A stretch of DNA of 35,612 nt. Origin: Trichoplax sp. H2 (lineage: Eukaryota > Placozoa > Uniplacotomia > Trichoplacea). The translations under genes and the position numbers were made by a program. Below, piece by piece: positions 1 to 10,859 of this stretch (position 1 is the first letter of the stretch; every line of letters starts with the position of its first letter). The notes under the pieces were generated by a model that saw only the letters and a list, made by a program, of their open reading frames with translations, did not search any database and was not told the origin of the DNA. The stretch spans positions 1 through 35,612 of the forward strand of contig NOWV01000366.1 in the NCBI GenBank assembly GCA_003344405.1. Reading direction: 5' to 3'.

Positions 1-408
1 CGAGAAAGGGAAACTTAATTCTTGATCAATTTACGTTAATGATATCATCTAGCATATTCTCAAATTACTACAAACGATGAAGTAGTAGTTTAAGATAGGT
101 ATTATTACACCAATGGAGAGATGAACTATGAATTTCGTTTTCAATCCGACTTAAATTTCTAAAAATTTCCAAAGCATCTTATGATCCAAAGTTTCGAGCA
201 CCGATCTATAGCTATAAGTACCGTAGTAATTCTGTATCTGTAATATTGCTAGTACCAATGCTGGCTAAATTAGTAATATATGAGACATATCTTGAATAAT
301 TATCCTGTGCATCTGTGGTCTATAAAATTACTTTTGAAGGTTAACAGAAGATACCAATAAGAATTTCTTTTAAACCTCAATATTTGTATATCAAATAGTT
401 AACTGAAA

Positions 409-1477
409 TTAAATTCTATACAATTCTGAAGATTGAACATGCGATTCTTGTACCATCCTTTAAAAAGCAGGGGGAAGTTTATATCATCGCACATATCACA
501 TCATATTGTATGGTAAATAAAGGCCAGTAAAATTTTTGGACCACAGTTATTCTAAGTAAAAGAAGAGAATAACATACATGCGATCGTTGCTTTCGCCAAG
601 AAATTGGAAATATTTAGTTTCACTTATGATCTTCTTTTGCTGAAGCTGGCGGTGAATCTGATTAAATTCTTGCTTGGTCAGACCATAGAGTGTGCGAAGA
701 TCTACTCCAAGTATCTCGCTCATTTTATCATCACTTAATCTATCTCCCGAACTCATTTCTTCAGCCTGAAATGCAATCACCACTATTTAATGAATCATAA
801 TTACATAATCATCATTCTTTCCAATTTAGTACTATATGAACAGTAATTTACTTTTGATTGAATTAACAAGTATCATTTTAATTATTAACAAATACTAGAA
901 TTAAGAAAGCCGTTAGTAAAATTGGTTGATATTATTACATAGGTGATTACAAGTTATATTTTCATATTGTTATATACGGTGCATCTAACAAGATAGAACA
1001 GCTGACTCATTGATTTTATTGTCAAACTCATATCAGAATTATGGATGATACATTGCGAAGATAGATGTTATTCTTCTACTGCCTGCGATTGTTGTAATTA
1101 GGTATTATTTACAGTATCAGTTGTATTCTCTAACTTATTACTGTTACGAATAGGCGCGGATATCATCCTGCGGTACAGAATAAAATAGGATAACTGTATT
1201 GGTACTTGTTATCATAAGGGAACTATATCCAGTTAAGTGATCTGAGATATCTGTAACCAAACAGTAGCTGAAAGACTACATACTTATAACTGTGCACATC
1301 GTCCAACCAGTCATTCAAGGATTCTAGTGTCCAGAGATACTCTCTGAATAACAAAGCTTTCTGAGATATTTATTGTGGAAAACATTAGTGGTGTATAACC
1401 TCTTACATTGCTAAGAGTAATTCTAATTCTTTTTGGATAGAAGGTAATAAACGTAACTTGTAAAGATTACAGAAGCA
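409..1477 (-). CDS. Uncharacterised five-exon gene, 3' part (5' end not found)
   Basis: I do not recognise the family. Five minus-strand exons join with matching phases: about 1477 or 1456 to 1407, 1343-1284, 1167-1113, 765-578 and 457-409 (stop at 411-409). Donors are GTAAGA, GTATGT, GTAAAT and GTATGT. Acceptors follow pyrimidine-rich tracts, for example TTCTGTACCGCAG. The product is helical and charged: a Leu-rich helix (IQKELELLLA), then EYLWTLESLNDWLDD, a Ser/Thr/Asn linker, and a 62-residue exon containing SEILGVDLRTLYGLTKQEF. The C-terminus is a short polar tail. No catalytic motif, signal peptide or membrane segment is visible. The first exon start is uncertain because either of two AG sites keeps frame, and no initiator ATG was found upstream. 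The phase agreement across four introns is the main evidence that this is a real gene; the last exon is the least certain. Confidence 0.55.
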
Positions 1478-1792
1478 CTACTTTATCTCTGTGTCTTTAC
1501 AGGAGTACCTCGACGTTAAGTGATATATAACATATACGCATATATTCATTAAGGGCTACAATTACAACAGCGATTCATCACAGAATTTAACTACAGATAA
1601 TCTAACAGAGTATAATTTAAAATGAAACGATAATTTAAAAGAAGTCATCTAGAAATTGAGCGTGAAACATGAAGTAATGATTAACGAAATTAACTACAAT
1701 AAAAACGTTTGACGAATATTTATTCAATTTCAGTAGATCATTTTGTACATTAGATATCAGTAATTAGGACGCAGATCTTTTACAGTTACTAG

Positions 1793-2008
1793 CAAAGCTC
1801 CCCTTCAAATGAATATGTATTTATTCTAGATAAAGCAAGACATTTTAAAGAAATGCACGGCCAGACTATTTCTTATAACTGCATATATGATTCCTCTGAA
1901 GCAATGCCACGTGCTTGTGTATCTATCGTGAGAGGCTTTAAGAATATGATAAGATATGCTACAATAATAGCTGATGATGAAGGAGTTTTACGAAATGTTA
2001 TCGATTAG
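1793..2008 (+). CDS. Possible terminal exon of an unrecognised plus-strand gene
   Basis: After an acceptor-like TTACTAG, 71 sense codons run open to a TAG at 2006-2008. The peptide has ordinary protein composition (NEYVFILDKARHFKEMHGQ near the start, ADDEGVLRNVID at the end), unlike the Lys/Asn/Ile-rich noise of the AT-rich surroundings. I could not find an upstream exon that joins it in phase, and I do not recognise a domain. It is opposite in strand to, and 0.3 kb from, the preceding gene. It could be a relic rather than a live exon. Confidence 0.33.
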   Translation, partial: QSSPSNEYVFILDKARHFKEMHGQTISYNCIYDSSEAMPRACVSIVRGFKNMIRYATIIADDEGVLRNVID

Positions 2009-2013
2009 AATAA

Positions 2014-2584
2014 TTGCAGTACAATATCGGCGATGATTATTTCAAGGATAGAAAATCGGCTAAGTATCTCCAAATTCAAACTTCTAACCTACGATTGTGT
2101 TTGCTTGTGATAATTACAAAAACAGGAAGATGTGTCAATGTTCTTCGTGTTGGTAGAGTTCTTTCTACAACGAATGCAACGTTAGAGGATAACAACTATA
2201 TAAATAACATTCCTTACTTCACTATAGTTCTATTAAGTTGATAGTTTTGTTAGTCATAATAGAAGCGGATGCGGATAGAATTATTATGCAAATCTAATAT
2301 TATGTAAATAGTATGTATTTTATTCATGTTATCGTTAATTGGCTGTAAAATCTTGCCTCTACAGTGATATTAAATGAATATATTTAATAATATCCGATCG
2401 AAAGTAATGTAGCGGTAGTTAATAATAGAAAAAAGCATTGTTTATGTCAGCCTATTGTATACCCAGCAGAATCAGCTAGTTCATTAAGCAATCAGCAATG
2501 AAATTGTTACCAGCTATTATACGCTACTGTATATTAAATATTAGATTATGTGATTTCCCATTAGCAATCATTTATAGCATATTA
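2014..2584. other. AT-rich stretch, nothing supported
   Basis: A 75-codon plus-strand frame lies at 2014-2241, but it lacks splice context, recognisable motifs and similarity to anything else in the window. I see no gene in the rest. Confidence 0.5.
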
Positions 2585-3526
2585 CTGCAATAAATTTACT
2601 GAAGTTGTGATTTCACATAACTTTAGTATTAGTTCTTTATAGCACGCTATGATGTGGCTAGCTGGTTTATTTTTAATCGATATATTTGATATTTCTACGA
2701 TTTATGTTTGCAATTAATTTATAACGGGTAAGTATAGACATCATTATTACGTATTTTTTAGTAGGCATACGTCACAAATAAGATTATAACTGACATTTTG
2801 TTGTAAAAATTTACATAATTAAAAATATTTAAAGAGATAATTCTAACGGATTTATGCTTATCATCATTCCGTATAGTTTTCAGCTTCAAATGTTACACAG
2901 AATTCCTTGTTACACTATCGCACATATAATGACTTCCTATTCTTGCTATGAAATTTACGCATATTGAAATATTAATAATGTTCTTACATACTACACTCTG
3001 ATAACTCGAAATTAAGCGCTATTATCAAATATTCACGCTATATGTTGATTTACTATCGATAGTTTTACAGCGAATTTACTAATAGTGTGATCTTAGATAA
3101 CTTATGTATTAGTTTTCATATCATGCTTCTACGATGTGATGTGATAATCTTATTTTATTTCTAGTAGACACATTTGCTATTTCTACAATCTATACTTAAC
3201 AATAATTTATAACAGGCAACATATTTCTAATAGGCATATGTTATAAATAACATTATAGCTGACGCTTTATTGTAAAAATTTTGTATAAACAAAAATGTAT
3301 AAAACAGATAATTGCATTGGATTTATTACTATCCTTATTCTTTAATTTTCAGCTTCAGACGTCATGTAGAGTTTCATATTATACTAATGCACATATAACG
3401 ACTTCCTAGTGTAACTATAAAATTTTCCCATATTAAAATATTAATACAGTTCTTATATTCTGCTCTACATGATAACGCGATATCGAACACTATCAAGCAC
3501 TCACCCTACACGTTGATTTACAATCC
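2585..3526. repeat. Diverged tandem duplication, two units of about 470 bp
   Basis: Unit 1 (about 2585-3058) and unit 2 (about 3065-3526) align along their whole length with many substitutions and small indels. Shared landmarks in the same order are AATTTACT, AATTTATAAC, TAGGCATA, TTTTCAGCTTCA, CACATATAA-GACTTCCTA and GTTGATTTAC. The divergence implies an old duplication. No open frame is conserved between the units. Confidence 0.8.
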
Positions 3527-3535
3527 AAAGTGTTA

Positions 3536-4050
3536 CCATATAAATACGGATAAGGCTGCATAAATTCAATTTACACACCGTTCCACAATTCTTAAATTGT
3601 TACAATGTCATCATGTACATTACATTCAATTTTCGCTATCTTCTAGAAGAACATTATCCACAAAATTAATTTTAAACGCTCATTGTCGATCTTGCCCGGG
3701 CTATATGGAACCTTCGTAGTGTTTATATGGATTCTTATTGAGTACAGCAGCCTTAGCATAAAGCTTAAAAATTAGGTTTCTAAATTTGTCTCAAGCCATA
3801 GATAGGTATAAAGCAATAAAGTGAATTTGTAGCGCTTGTATCATGGTAAAAGGGACAACGGAAGAGTGTCCAGCTATAAATCAAGTACCTTTATAATTAC
3901 TTTGGTCATTTACTTATCTTAGAAGCAAGAAATAAATCTACACATACAAATGATGCGTCATTCAAGAAGGCAAGTATCAAAAGTATATAAAAGGACTTAC
4001 AACGCGAGCAGAGGTAATAAATTATGGGAGTATAATGATATTTACGGAGT
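3536..4050. other. Intergenic stretch downstream of the caspase, no gene supported
   Basis: A run of about 38 open codons around 3650-3770 on the plus strand reads as hydrophobic peptide, but it has no start codon, splice partner or conserved motif. Otherwise I see only AT-rich sequence. Confidence 0.45.
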
Positions 4051-4057
4051 GAAATTT

Positions 4058-5688
4058 TTATTGCGCTGAAGATGTAGTTGAAGGCTTAGCATAATATGCT
4101 CCTCCAATAATTGCAGCTTCTGGTGAGAAATAGACATCTCGGCGAAGTCTACATACAATCGATGGTGATTGCTTCCTCACTTTTCTATCATTACCGATAC
4201 CTGGTGATTCTCGCCTAGCCATCAGGTCATTAACACGAGTAAGCATTCGCAATAAATCCATACGAGAATGATATTTAGTGAGGATGGTCACTAAATCCTG
4301 AATAAACCAGGATCCAAGATCCATATTTCGAAACGCTTTATAATTATTTGTTGTGGCGTAAGCTAAAAGGAAATCACTCTCAGATGGTAGTTTATATCCA
4401 AATTTGTCGACAGCTGAGTTATTTTCTTCACTATGGGGTGAATCAACAATATCTACTCCAAGGTCGTATTTTTTACCTCGACAAGCCTAGAAATAGGATA
4501 AAATATATATCTGTTTACCTTCGACTGTAGCATTTCATACTATATTTTACTGTACTATATAGCACTAGTTATGTTGATCATCTTGCACAAATGACAAGTT
4601 AGTTCAATATAACAACTGGATTTATTTTCCAATATTTACAGTTCCATAAAGATAGAACAGTTAATTTACCAAGTTATTAATTTTGACCTCACCTGAATGA
4701 TAAAAATTTTAGGTTTACCAGCTAATGTTGGACATTCATGACCTTGAAACTGAGCAAAGATCTTTTCAAGATCAACAGCGCCATCGCTTCCACATATATA
4801 ACGATATATTCCATGGCTAAGAAAGATGCAAACAAAGCTATCATAATTTCCATGATCGATTTGTTTGGAATAATAATTAATTTTATCTTCAATCTGTTGC
4901 GTAGTAAAATCGTTAAATATTTCAACGATATAATCAAGACTTCGAAATAAAGTGTCCAGCTTTTCAACATCAACATGGCTGCCACTTCTGTCTTCCAAAT
5001 TTGAGTCTGGTAAAAATTTCCTGTCATAAAGAATTTAATAATATTGGTTATAATCGTCTCATTCGTTTAGTAAAATTAAAATCGAATAAAACGCATGGAA
5101 ATACATGTATCACCTTTATGAGTGATTAAATACTGCATCAATAATCAATCTTAGCAGAGATATTCATTTGGAGTAATGGATGAAATTTATAAATCTAGCA
5201 CTACGCAGTTTGTTATTTGAAATTAAAATCTAACAGAATGCATGGAATACACGTATGGTCAGATATATTCATTTAAAGTAATAGGTGAGATTTGCAGATC
5301 TAATATAAAGAGGTTTATAATTTGTAACTTAATTGTCGTGAAGTGGGTTTTCCTACAAAATACTTATCTTGTTTTTGTCAGATAACATAGTATTATCTAT
5401 GACGTTAATTATATTTTTAATGGATAACTGCATAGTTTATAATATTATCCATAAACTGATAATTAATATTTATGTCAATTTACTATAAATTGAATAATTT
5501 TTAAAGAAAGTTTGAGTTCAGTTATGTCTAAGAGAGAATAGTGTTGTACTACTGCTCCTCCTGATGATAGGAGATCGTTAGTGCTTATAGTAGTACTGCA
5601 TGTTAATGTAAGGAAGGACAAACCTGACGGTAGACTCATCGTGTAATTCTGTAATAGGTTTATCTTTTTCCTCGTTACAAATTTCCAT
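4058..5688 (-). CDS. Caspase-family cysteine protease (p20 and p10 regions)
   Basis: Caspases cleave after Asp in cell death and inflammation pathways. The core is two exons joined phase 0: 5020-4693 and 4486-4058 (stop at 4060-4058). The first carries DRSGSHVDVEKL, the catalytic-His motif FLSHG and KIFIIQ. The second starts ACRG, so the QACRG catalytic-Cys box is split exactly by the intron (CAG|GTGAGG, CTATTTCTAG|GCT). The p20/p10 linker offers Asp sites (VDIVD). LAYATT, FRN and GSWFIQ then match the p10 start, and ILTRVND-type (MLTRVND) and YFSP its end, followed by a 22-residue extra tail. A phase-compatible upstream exon at 5688-5624 begins MEICNEEKDK and ends CAG|GTTTGT. Directly joined, it leaves out the usual first strand (LIINN type) before the Phe of KFLPDS, so another exon may be missing. 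No CARD or DED prodomain was found. The protein seen is about 273 residues. Confidence 0.9.
5073..5335. repeat. Short diverged tandem repeat inside the caspase 5' intron
   Basis: Two units about 150 bp apart share TTAAAATC, GCATGGAA-TAC, AGATATATTCATTT-type blocks and GTAATGGATGAAATTT/GTAATAGGTGAGATTT. It lies in the long first intron of the caspase model and does not encode the missing first strand. Confidence 0.55.
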
Positions 5689-5932
5689 TCTTAACACTGA
5701 TCTAAACTACGAAGATATTTACTACAGTATATTCCGCAACGTGTAGCTATAAAGTATTACCTCAGCAATACTAATAGAAGAATAGCAAGATTTAAAATAG
5801 GAACTATCGTTCATAATCAGAACGTGAGAAAATTCTTAAAGTCATGAAAATGATACTAGTACATCCCGCTCATCATCAAAAATGGCGTTTAATAACTAAC
5901 ATAGGAATGAAGATAGTATTTAATATTTCATA

Positions 5933-6003
5933 ACAATTTCAAAAGTTTCATCCATTAATTGTGTCCCAATATTGTTGGGCTTGCGTTCAATCTGCCATAT
6001 CTT
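5933..6003. repeat. 70-bp repeat shared with 31735-31802
   Basis: The block containing TTTCATCCATTAATTG and TGTTGGGCT-GCGTTCAATC recurs in the same orientation at 31735-31802 with about six differences. Read on the minus strand, both copies encode a shared peptide ending TQLMDETFEIV, which suggests a fragment of a coding exon or transposon ORF. At 5920-6114 it sits in a 64-codon open frame; at 31.8 kb the frame is broken by a stop after IER. Confidence 0.7.
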
Positions 6004-6133
6004 AATTTTTGGATTTTTGTTCATGGAAAATATCGTAAGAGTTGATTTTTGAAATTTGAACTTTTTGTTATGAATTTGAAACTTTGGAATTTTATAAAGT
6101 GACATGAAAGTCACATTAGGAAAGTTTAGATAG

Positions 6134-6836
6134 AAAAATAGAAAATAATACGGAAATTGGCAGAGGTTGTGTTGATTCTTAAGTAGTTAGAACGTTATTT
6201 TTATGACTAAATCTTGATGTTTAAAGGTTAATTTTTAGACTTTTATAGTGTATTAACGATAGAAATTATATTAGAAGTGAAGTTTGATGTATTTTATAGT
6301 TAACTTGTTGGTTTTATAGTGTTTTGTAAGGGAAACATAATGTAAATTGTGTTTGAACTTTGAGTGATTTTTGTTTTCTTAAATGGTGCAAAGTAGTTTT
6401 CTAAATCGGATCTTAAGAGCGATTGGTTAGCAAATGTTTAGTTTTAAATATCTCAGACGGCTCTACGAAGCCTATAAATGATAGTGCAATTACAAAATTT
6501 AGAGAGAGAGTAGAAAAAGATTTTATTTGAAGAACTTGTTAAATTTAAAAGGCCTTCGGGGTCGAATTGTCGTAAGTTAAAACGTTCTTATTTTTGAAAG
6601 GTTGTTTGGTCGTTGACAGATTTTAAGTCTGTCACTTATTTTATTAATACTTAAAGCTAAGTATTTGTAAGGTTGTTCGGTTTACACTTCTCTCCATTTT
6701 TGTTTTGTGATAAATTGTTGTTGGATTATTTCCCCAAATTTTATTTGGTGTCAAAGTTTCGTTAAGTCGACCGGAGTGCAACGCAAGTAGAATCAAAGTT
6801 TGTTAAAGTTTTATAGCTTGATCTCTACACTTTTCA
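6134..6836 (+). repeat. Interspersed repeat family R1, copy 1
   Basis: A 700-bp block begins near GGAAATTGGCAGAGGTTG and ends near CATTTCATTACA. It recurs at 10090-10817 in the same orientation with high identity and only small indels. Internal landmarks are CAGACGGCTCTACGAAGCC, CCTTCGGGGTCGAA and TTAAGTCGACCGGAGTGCAAC. There are no clear terminal inverted repeats, and target duplications are not obvious, so the transposon class is unresolved. No conserved open frame is seen in this copy. Confidence 0.85.
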
Positions 6837-7264
6837 TTTCATTACAGTTATAATTATGAAATTTATGTATATCGTCTAGGAAAGGTCAATTAAACAAAGT
6901 ATATTCTTTAACTCCCTAACGAGATGTTGATAGCGATGAAAAGTCGATATTTAAATGGTAAATCTGCTAAAATATTCAAAGAATGATTTCCTATATCTTA
7001 TAAAACTTCAGTTTATGGAACCACTATAACAGTTAGAATATCACGGGCATCTGTATCAGTCCTACGCAAATTGATTAAGACGATAAATGTACGCTATGAA
7101 AATCGGCTTAAAATCGCACTGCATATTGTAATGATATAAACTGAATCTATAAATCATATTCTAGTAAAATAGACCGAATGGTTTCATTAGCATAGACGCT
7201 ATTAGTAATAAAAACAGAAAATATAATATTACATTAATATATATCGCTCAAGACTGCTTAAACA

Positions 7265-9850
7265 CTTCCAATTTTTTGGTTCATTCCGATAGGAATTTAG
7301 CGGGTAACTAAAGACAGAAATGACTAATTAAATCACATCGTTATATGATTATGCTAGAATAGTGAAAAAGCTGCAGCTCTTTGCTATAATTTCAGCATTT
7401 TTTATTTACAGGAAACCATGCTTTTTAAATTTCTCCACACAGTAGCTAAATTCTTTTATCACTCATAAAAGGACACTTGGGCAATTTCTCCGGTAAGCCA
7501 GCCAGTAATCCGCTTATTAATAAAATAAGTAAGATTAGCTAAACAAAGGTGATCTTTTGCATTTAAATAAAAGTAACCTAAATTGAATAAATGATGAAAA
7601 TGATCATTTAAAATATTAAATGTTGTGATTTTGCAGTATTTTTATTAATTCTTTTTTGGATTATAACGTTAAACTGTTATAATCTATTACTAACGAAGTA
7701 ACGATGGCCAGGATTATCATACAGTTCTCATGGTAAAATATACAGTATTAACGTTTATTTACGATATTTATAAATATTGTTATGTTCTTCAATAATAAGT
7801 TCACTCCGTGAGTAAGATTGATAACCGCGTTTTATTATTAGTTGATCGGTATTTATAGCTACACGAGGTTACACCTCGATACGATTACAGTTTATACTTC
7901 GCACTACAATTAGTAACTTATCAGTCCGCCTTTTACAATGTTATCACCTACTGTATTACAAGTACTACCATACAATCATCATATACGTACATATATAGTG
8001 TTTCCTTCATTTATGCCTTTATGGTTAAGATATCGTATTTAATCTATTACGAACTATATATACAACAATTTATAGTAATATATTGATACATTGTACGTGA
8101 TGATCTATCTATATCTCTATTGATAATCATTTTATTGATCATAAGAACAAAATTGTCATAATTTACTAATAACAATTGCATTGCTTATCCTTCAATTCTG
8201 ATGGCAAAGTAAATAGTATTAACGTCCATAAGATTATCAACTATAACATATACTTTCGGTACCTCTTTTCCTGACATTAGAAGTCTCCAATTTGATACCT
8301 GTTGTATTCTATCCTTTTATATACGATTAAATAGCATTTTATTAAATGTATCATTATGATGCTATCTTAGTGAGCACCATTTGTATAGATAATGAACATA
8401 ATATAATACTATATATAAATAGAGCTTATGATGATAGGAGGTATACCGTTGGTGTTGTATCTGAGTATAAATAGCGAAGTGTACGATCAACATCCTTTTT
8501 CATTTCCATTTCAGCAACTCCTTAATTTGTAGTACTTATGGGAATACAGTAACACAATGTAAAGCAAGAGAAATGTCAGATAACACATTCAATTAATGCA
8601 CTACAAAATAAAATAGTATAGAGTGCTAATGGAAACAATCTCTTAATTTCTGTCTATATGCCTATTTGAAAGAAAAATCTTACTTAATGCGGTACAATAT
8701 CAATTACGTTATCATTGTATACCTCATCTTGCAAATATAGGAAGTAGTCATATTGTTTTGGATCTGGTTGCAGTAATTATATAAAATTATACTGTGGATA
8801 AGGTGGGAAGTATCCGACGTTCAAGCTTGCAACAGCTCTAAAATGTGAAAAAGAATATAAATTTTATGCGTAATAGCGTTAGCAAGGTTTTCCTAAATCA
8901 CTCAGCCGTAATTATACCAAACAATAACGCAACTGAAGTTGCTGCGCTAATTTATAAATTACAACTCTTCTTAATTCCTATGTTGTCCAGCTTACTTGAT
9001 ACGATCAGGAAAATGCAGTGCTGTATCTCATACTACAACACTATCCCAATCGTGGCCAATGAGGACAGCTTGTGGAATATTCTAAAAGAATCATGGCGGT
9101 AATTTAGCGTTAAGGACATAGAAGCCAGCGTTAGCTAATCGTGCATATTTATCTTTAATCATTAATTACCAAGGCATCCATTAAATCGATAACATCCTAT
9201 AGGAGAATATCGGTATTAGTTAATTGTGCTATTAACTTTAGTCATCAATTATATAATTCATTGATACGGTAGATAGAGGCACTATATATACTGTTTTATG
9301 CATATATCACCGATTTAGCAAAAGATTGGATATGTAGAATGAGTATATACCCGTATGAACACAATATATTGCAAGGCTGCGATCAAAGCGCTGTCTTACC
9401 TAGTTAATAATTCTCATAGTATAATCTTCAACATCTGTTAATAGAAAATAGAAATTTTTGTGTTATAGAAGCGCTAGTAATCGTAGCATTACTAAAATGA
9501 CAATAATAACAAACTAGATGATATTCTCCTCACTTGGTGGCTGATCAGATTCTCCATACCCGCGTTGATCTAAGGCAATAACGTGGCATCCAAGCCTTGC
9601 AAGAAATGGAATCTATTATTTAATGACGAATATGGAAAGGTATATAAGTATTGAGAATGCAGACTTAGTTTTCAAAACCATTAGTAACTATCTAATTTTC
9701 GGTAAAATACTGCTTAATACCAGGTATTTGCTCCCTAGTGATGCATACCTGATATCTCCATGAATACCAAGATTCTGGAAAACCATGGCATAAAATAATC
9801 GCAGGGCCATTACCTTTCTCAACAAAATGAATCTTAACGTCAGTCTTCAT
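7265..9850 (-). pseudogene. Epoxide hydrolase-like (alpha/beta-hydrolase) pseudogene
   Basis: Epoxide hydrolases open epoxides with a nucleophilic Asp in a GHDWG elbow. Exon 1 (9850-9749) starts ATG and carries HGFPESWYSWRYQ, the oxyanion region. Exon 2 (9612-9534) has FLARLGCHVIALDQRGYGES. Exon 3 (9434-9400) reads VEDYTM but ends in a TAG at 9402-9400 exactly at the donor. Exon 4 (9196-9170) is DVIDLMDAL. Exon 5 (9081-8996) has the nucleophile motif as IGHDWD, then a TGA (9030-9028) where the family has Trp, then ALHFPDRIK. Exon 6 (8838-8723) reads AVASLN, then a one-base frameshift, FPPYP and a TAA (8779-8777). Cap-domain exons follow at 7512-7410 (GLLAGLPEKLPKCP, frameshifted before YCVEKFKKHGF) and 7307-7265 (YPLNSYRNEPKNW). 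All phases match a real gene, so this is an unprocessed duplicate that decayed. The C-terminal catalytic His exon was not found. Confidence 0.88.
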
Positions 9851-9947
9851 AATTAAATACAGAAAAGAATCAATAATTTAACTTTTCGTAGTATCTAGTT
9901 AAAAAACTAATGTGATTGTTGAACGCTTAATAGACCATTGAAGAGGT

Positions 9948-10075
9948 ATGCTGTACAAATACACGGTACAGCACTACAATACTGTACAGTACAGTACTTT
10001 TACTACAGTACTGTTAATTGTAGTAGAACCGAACCGACGAACCACAGTTCACGTCGACATACTGTACATCGTAGG
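9948..10075. other. Cluster of GTACTGTAC-type palindromes
   Basis: Overlapping TACTGTACAGTACAGTA motifs occur just before repeat R1 copy 2. The same motif class is dense at 33755-33925 upstream of the selenoprotein H gene. The sequence can form small cruciforms; the function is unknown. Confidence 0.6.
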
Positions 10076-10089
10076 AGATTTAGTCAGGA

Positions 10090-10817
10090 AAATTGAAAAT
10101 AAGATGGAAATTGGCAGAGGTTGTGTTGATTGTTAGGTAGTTAGAATGTTGTTTTTATGACTAAATCTTGATGATTAAAGGTTGAATTTTAGACTTTTAT
10201 AGTGTATTAACGATAGAAATTATGTTAGAAATGAAGTTTGATGTATTTTTATAATTATAATTAGCTTGTTAGTTTTATAGTGTTTTGTAAGGGAATCGTA
10301 GGGTAAATTGTATCTGAACTTTGAATGATTTTTGTTTTCTTAAATGGTGCAAAGTAGTTTTCTAAAACGGATCTTAAGAGCGATTGGTTAGCAATCGTTT
10401 AGTTTTAAATACCTCAGACGGCTCTACGAAGCCTATAAATGATAGTGCAATTACAAAATTTAGAGAAAGAGTAGAAGAAGATTTTATTTGAAGAACTTGT
10501 ATAATTTAAGAGGCCTTCGGGGTCGAATTGTCGTAAGTTAAAACGTTCTTCTTTTTTTGAAAGGTTGTTTGGTCGTTGACAGTATTTAAGTCTGTCATTT
10601 ATTTTAATAATACTTAAAGCTAAGTATTTGTAAGATTGTTCGGTTTATCCTTCTCTCCATTTTTGTTTTGTAATAAATTGTTGTTCGGTTATTTCCCCAA
10701 ATTTTATATGGTGTCAAAGTATTGGCGTTAAGTCGACCGGAGTGCAACGAAAGTAGAATCAAAGTTTGTTAAAGTTTTGTAGCTTGATCTCTGCACTTGT
10801 CATTTCATTACAATATG
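10090..10817 (+). repeat. Interspersed repeat family R1, copy 2
   Basis: This is the second same-strand copy of the 6134-6836 repeat, about 4 kb away. It differs by scattered substitutions and a few short indels. The right ends of both copies stop at the same CATTTCATTACA, after which flanks differ, fixing that boundary. The left boundary is near GAAAATAA. Confidence 0.85.
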
Positions 10818-10859
10818 ATAAGTATTCGTATATTAGGATATTACTATACTTGGCATCTT

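Noticed and set aside
4722-5027. Two further frames (both strands) over the caspase p20 exon
   Set aside because: Shadows of the caspase exon, whose own frame carries the SHG and IIQ motifs.
5101-5160. Minus-strand LLRLIIDAVF as the missing first strand of the caspase
   Set aside because: The frame ends in a stop and does not join the 5020 exon in phase; the Asn-Asn motif is absent.
8845-9102. 85-codon plus-strand frame starting MKKNINFMRNS
   Set aside because: It is antisense to exons 5 and 6 of the epoxide hydrolase pseudogene, whose minus-strand reading matches the family.
9400-9402. TAG in the epoxide hydrolase read as a programmed recoding site
   Set aside because: Other independent stops and frameshifts in later exons point to ordinary decay.
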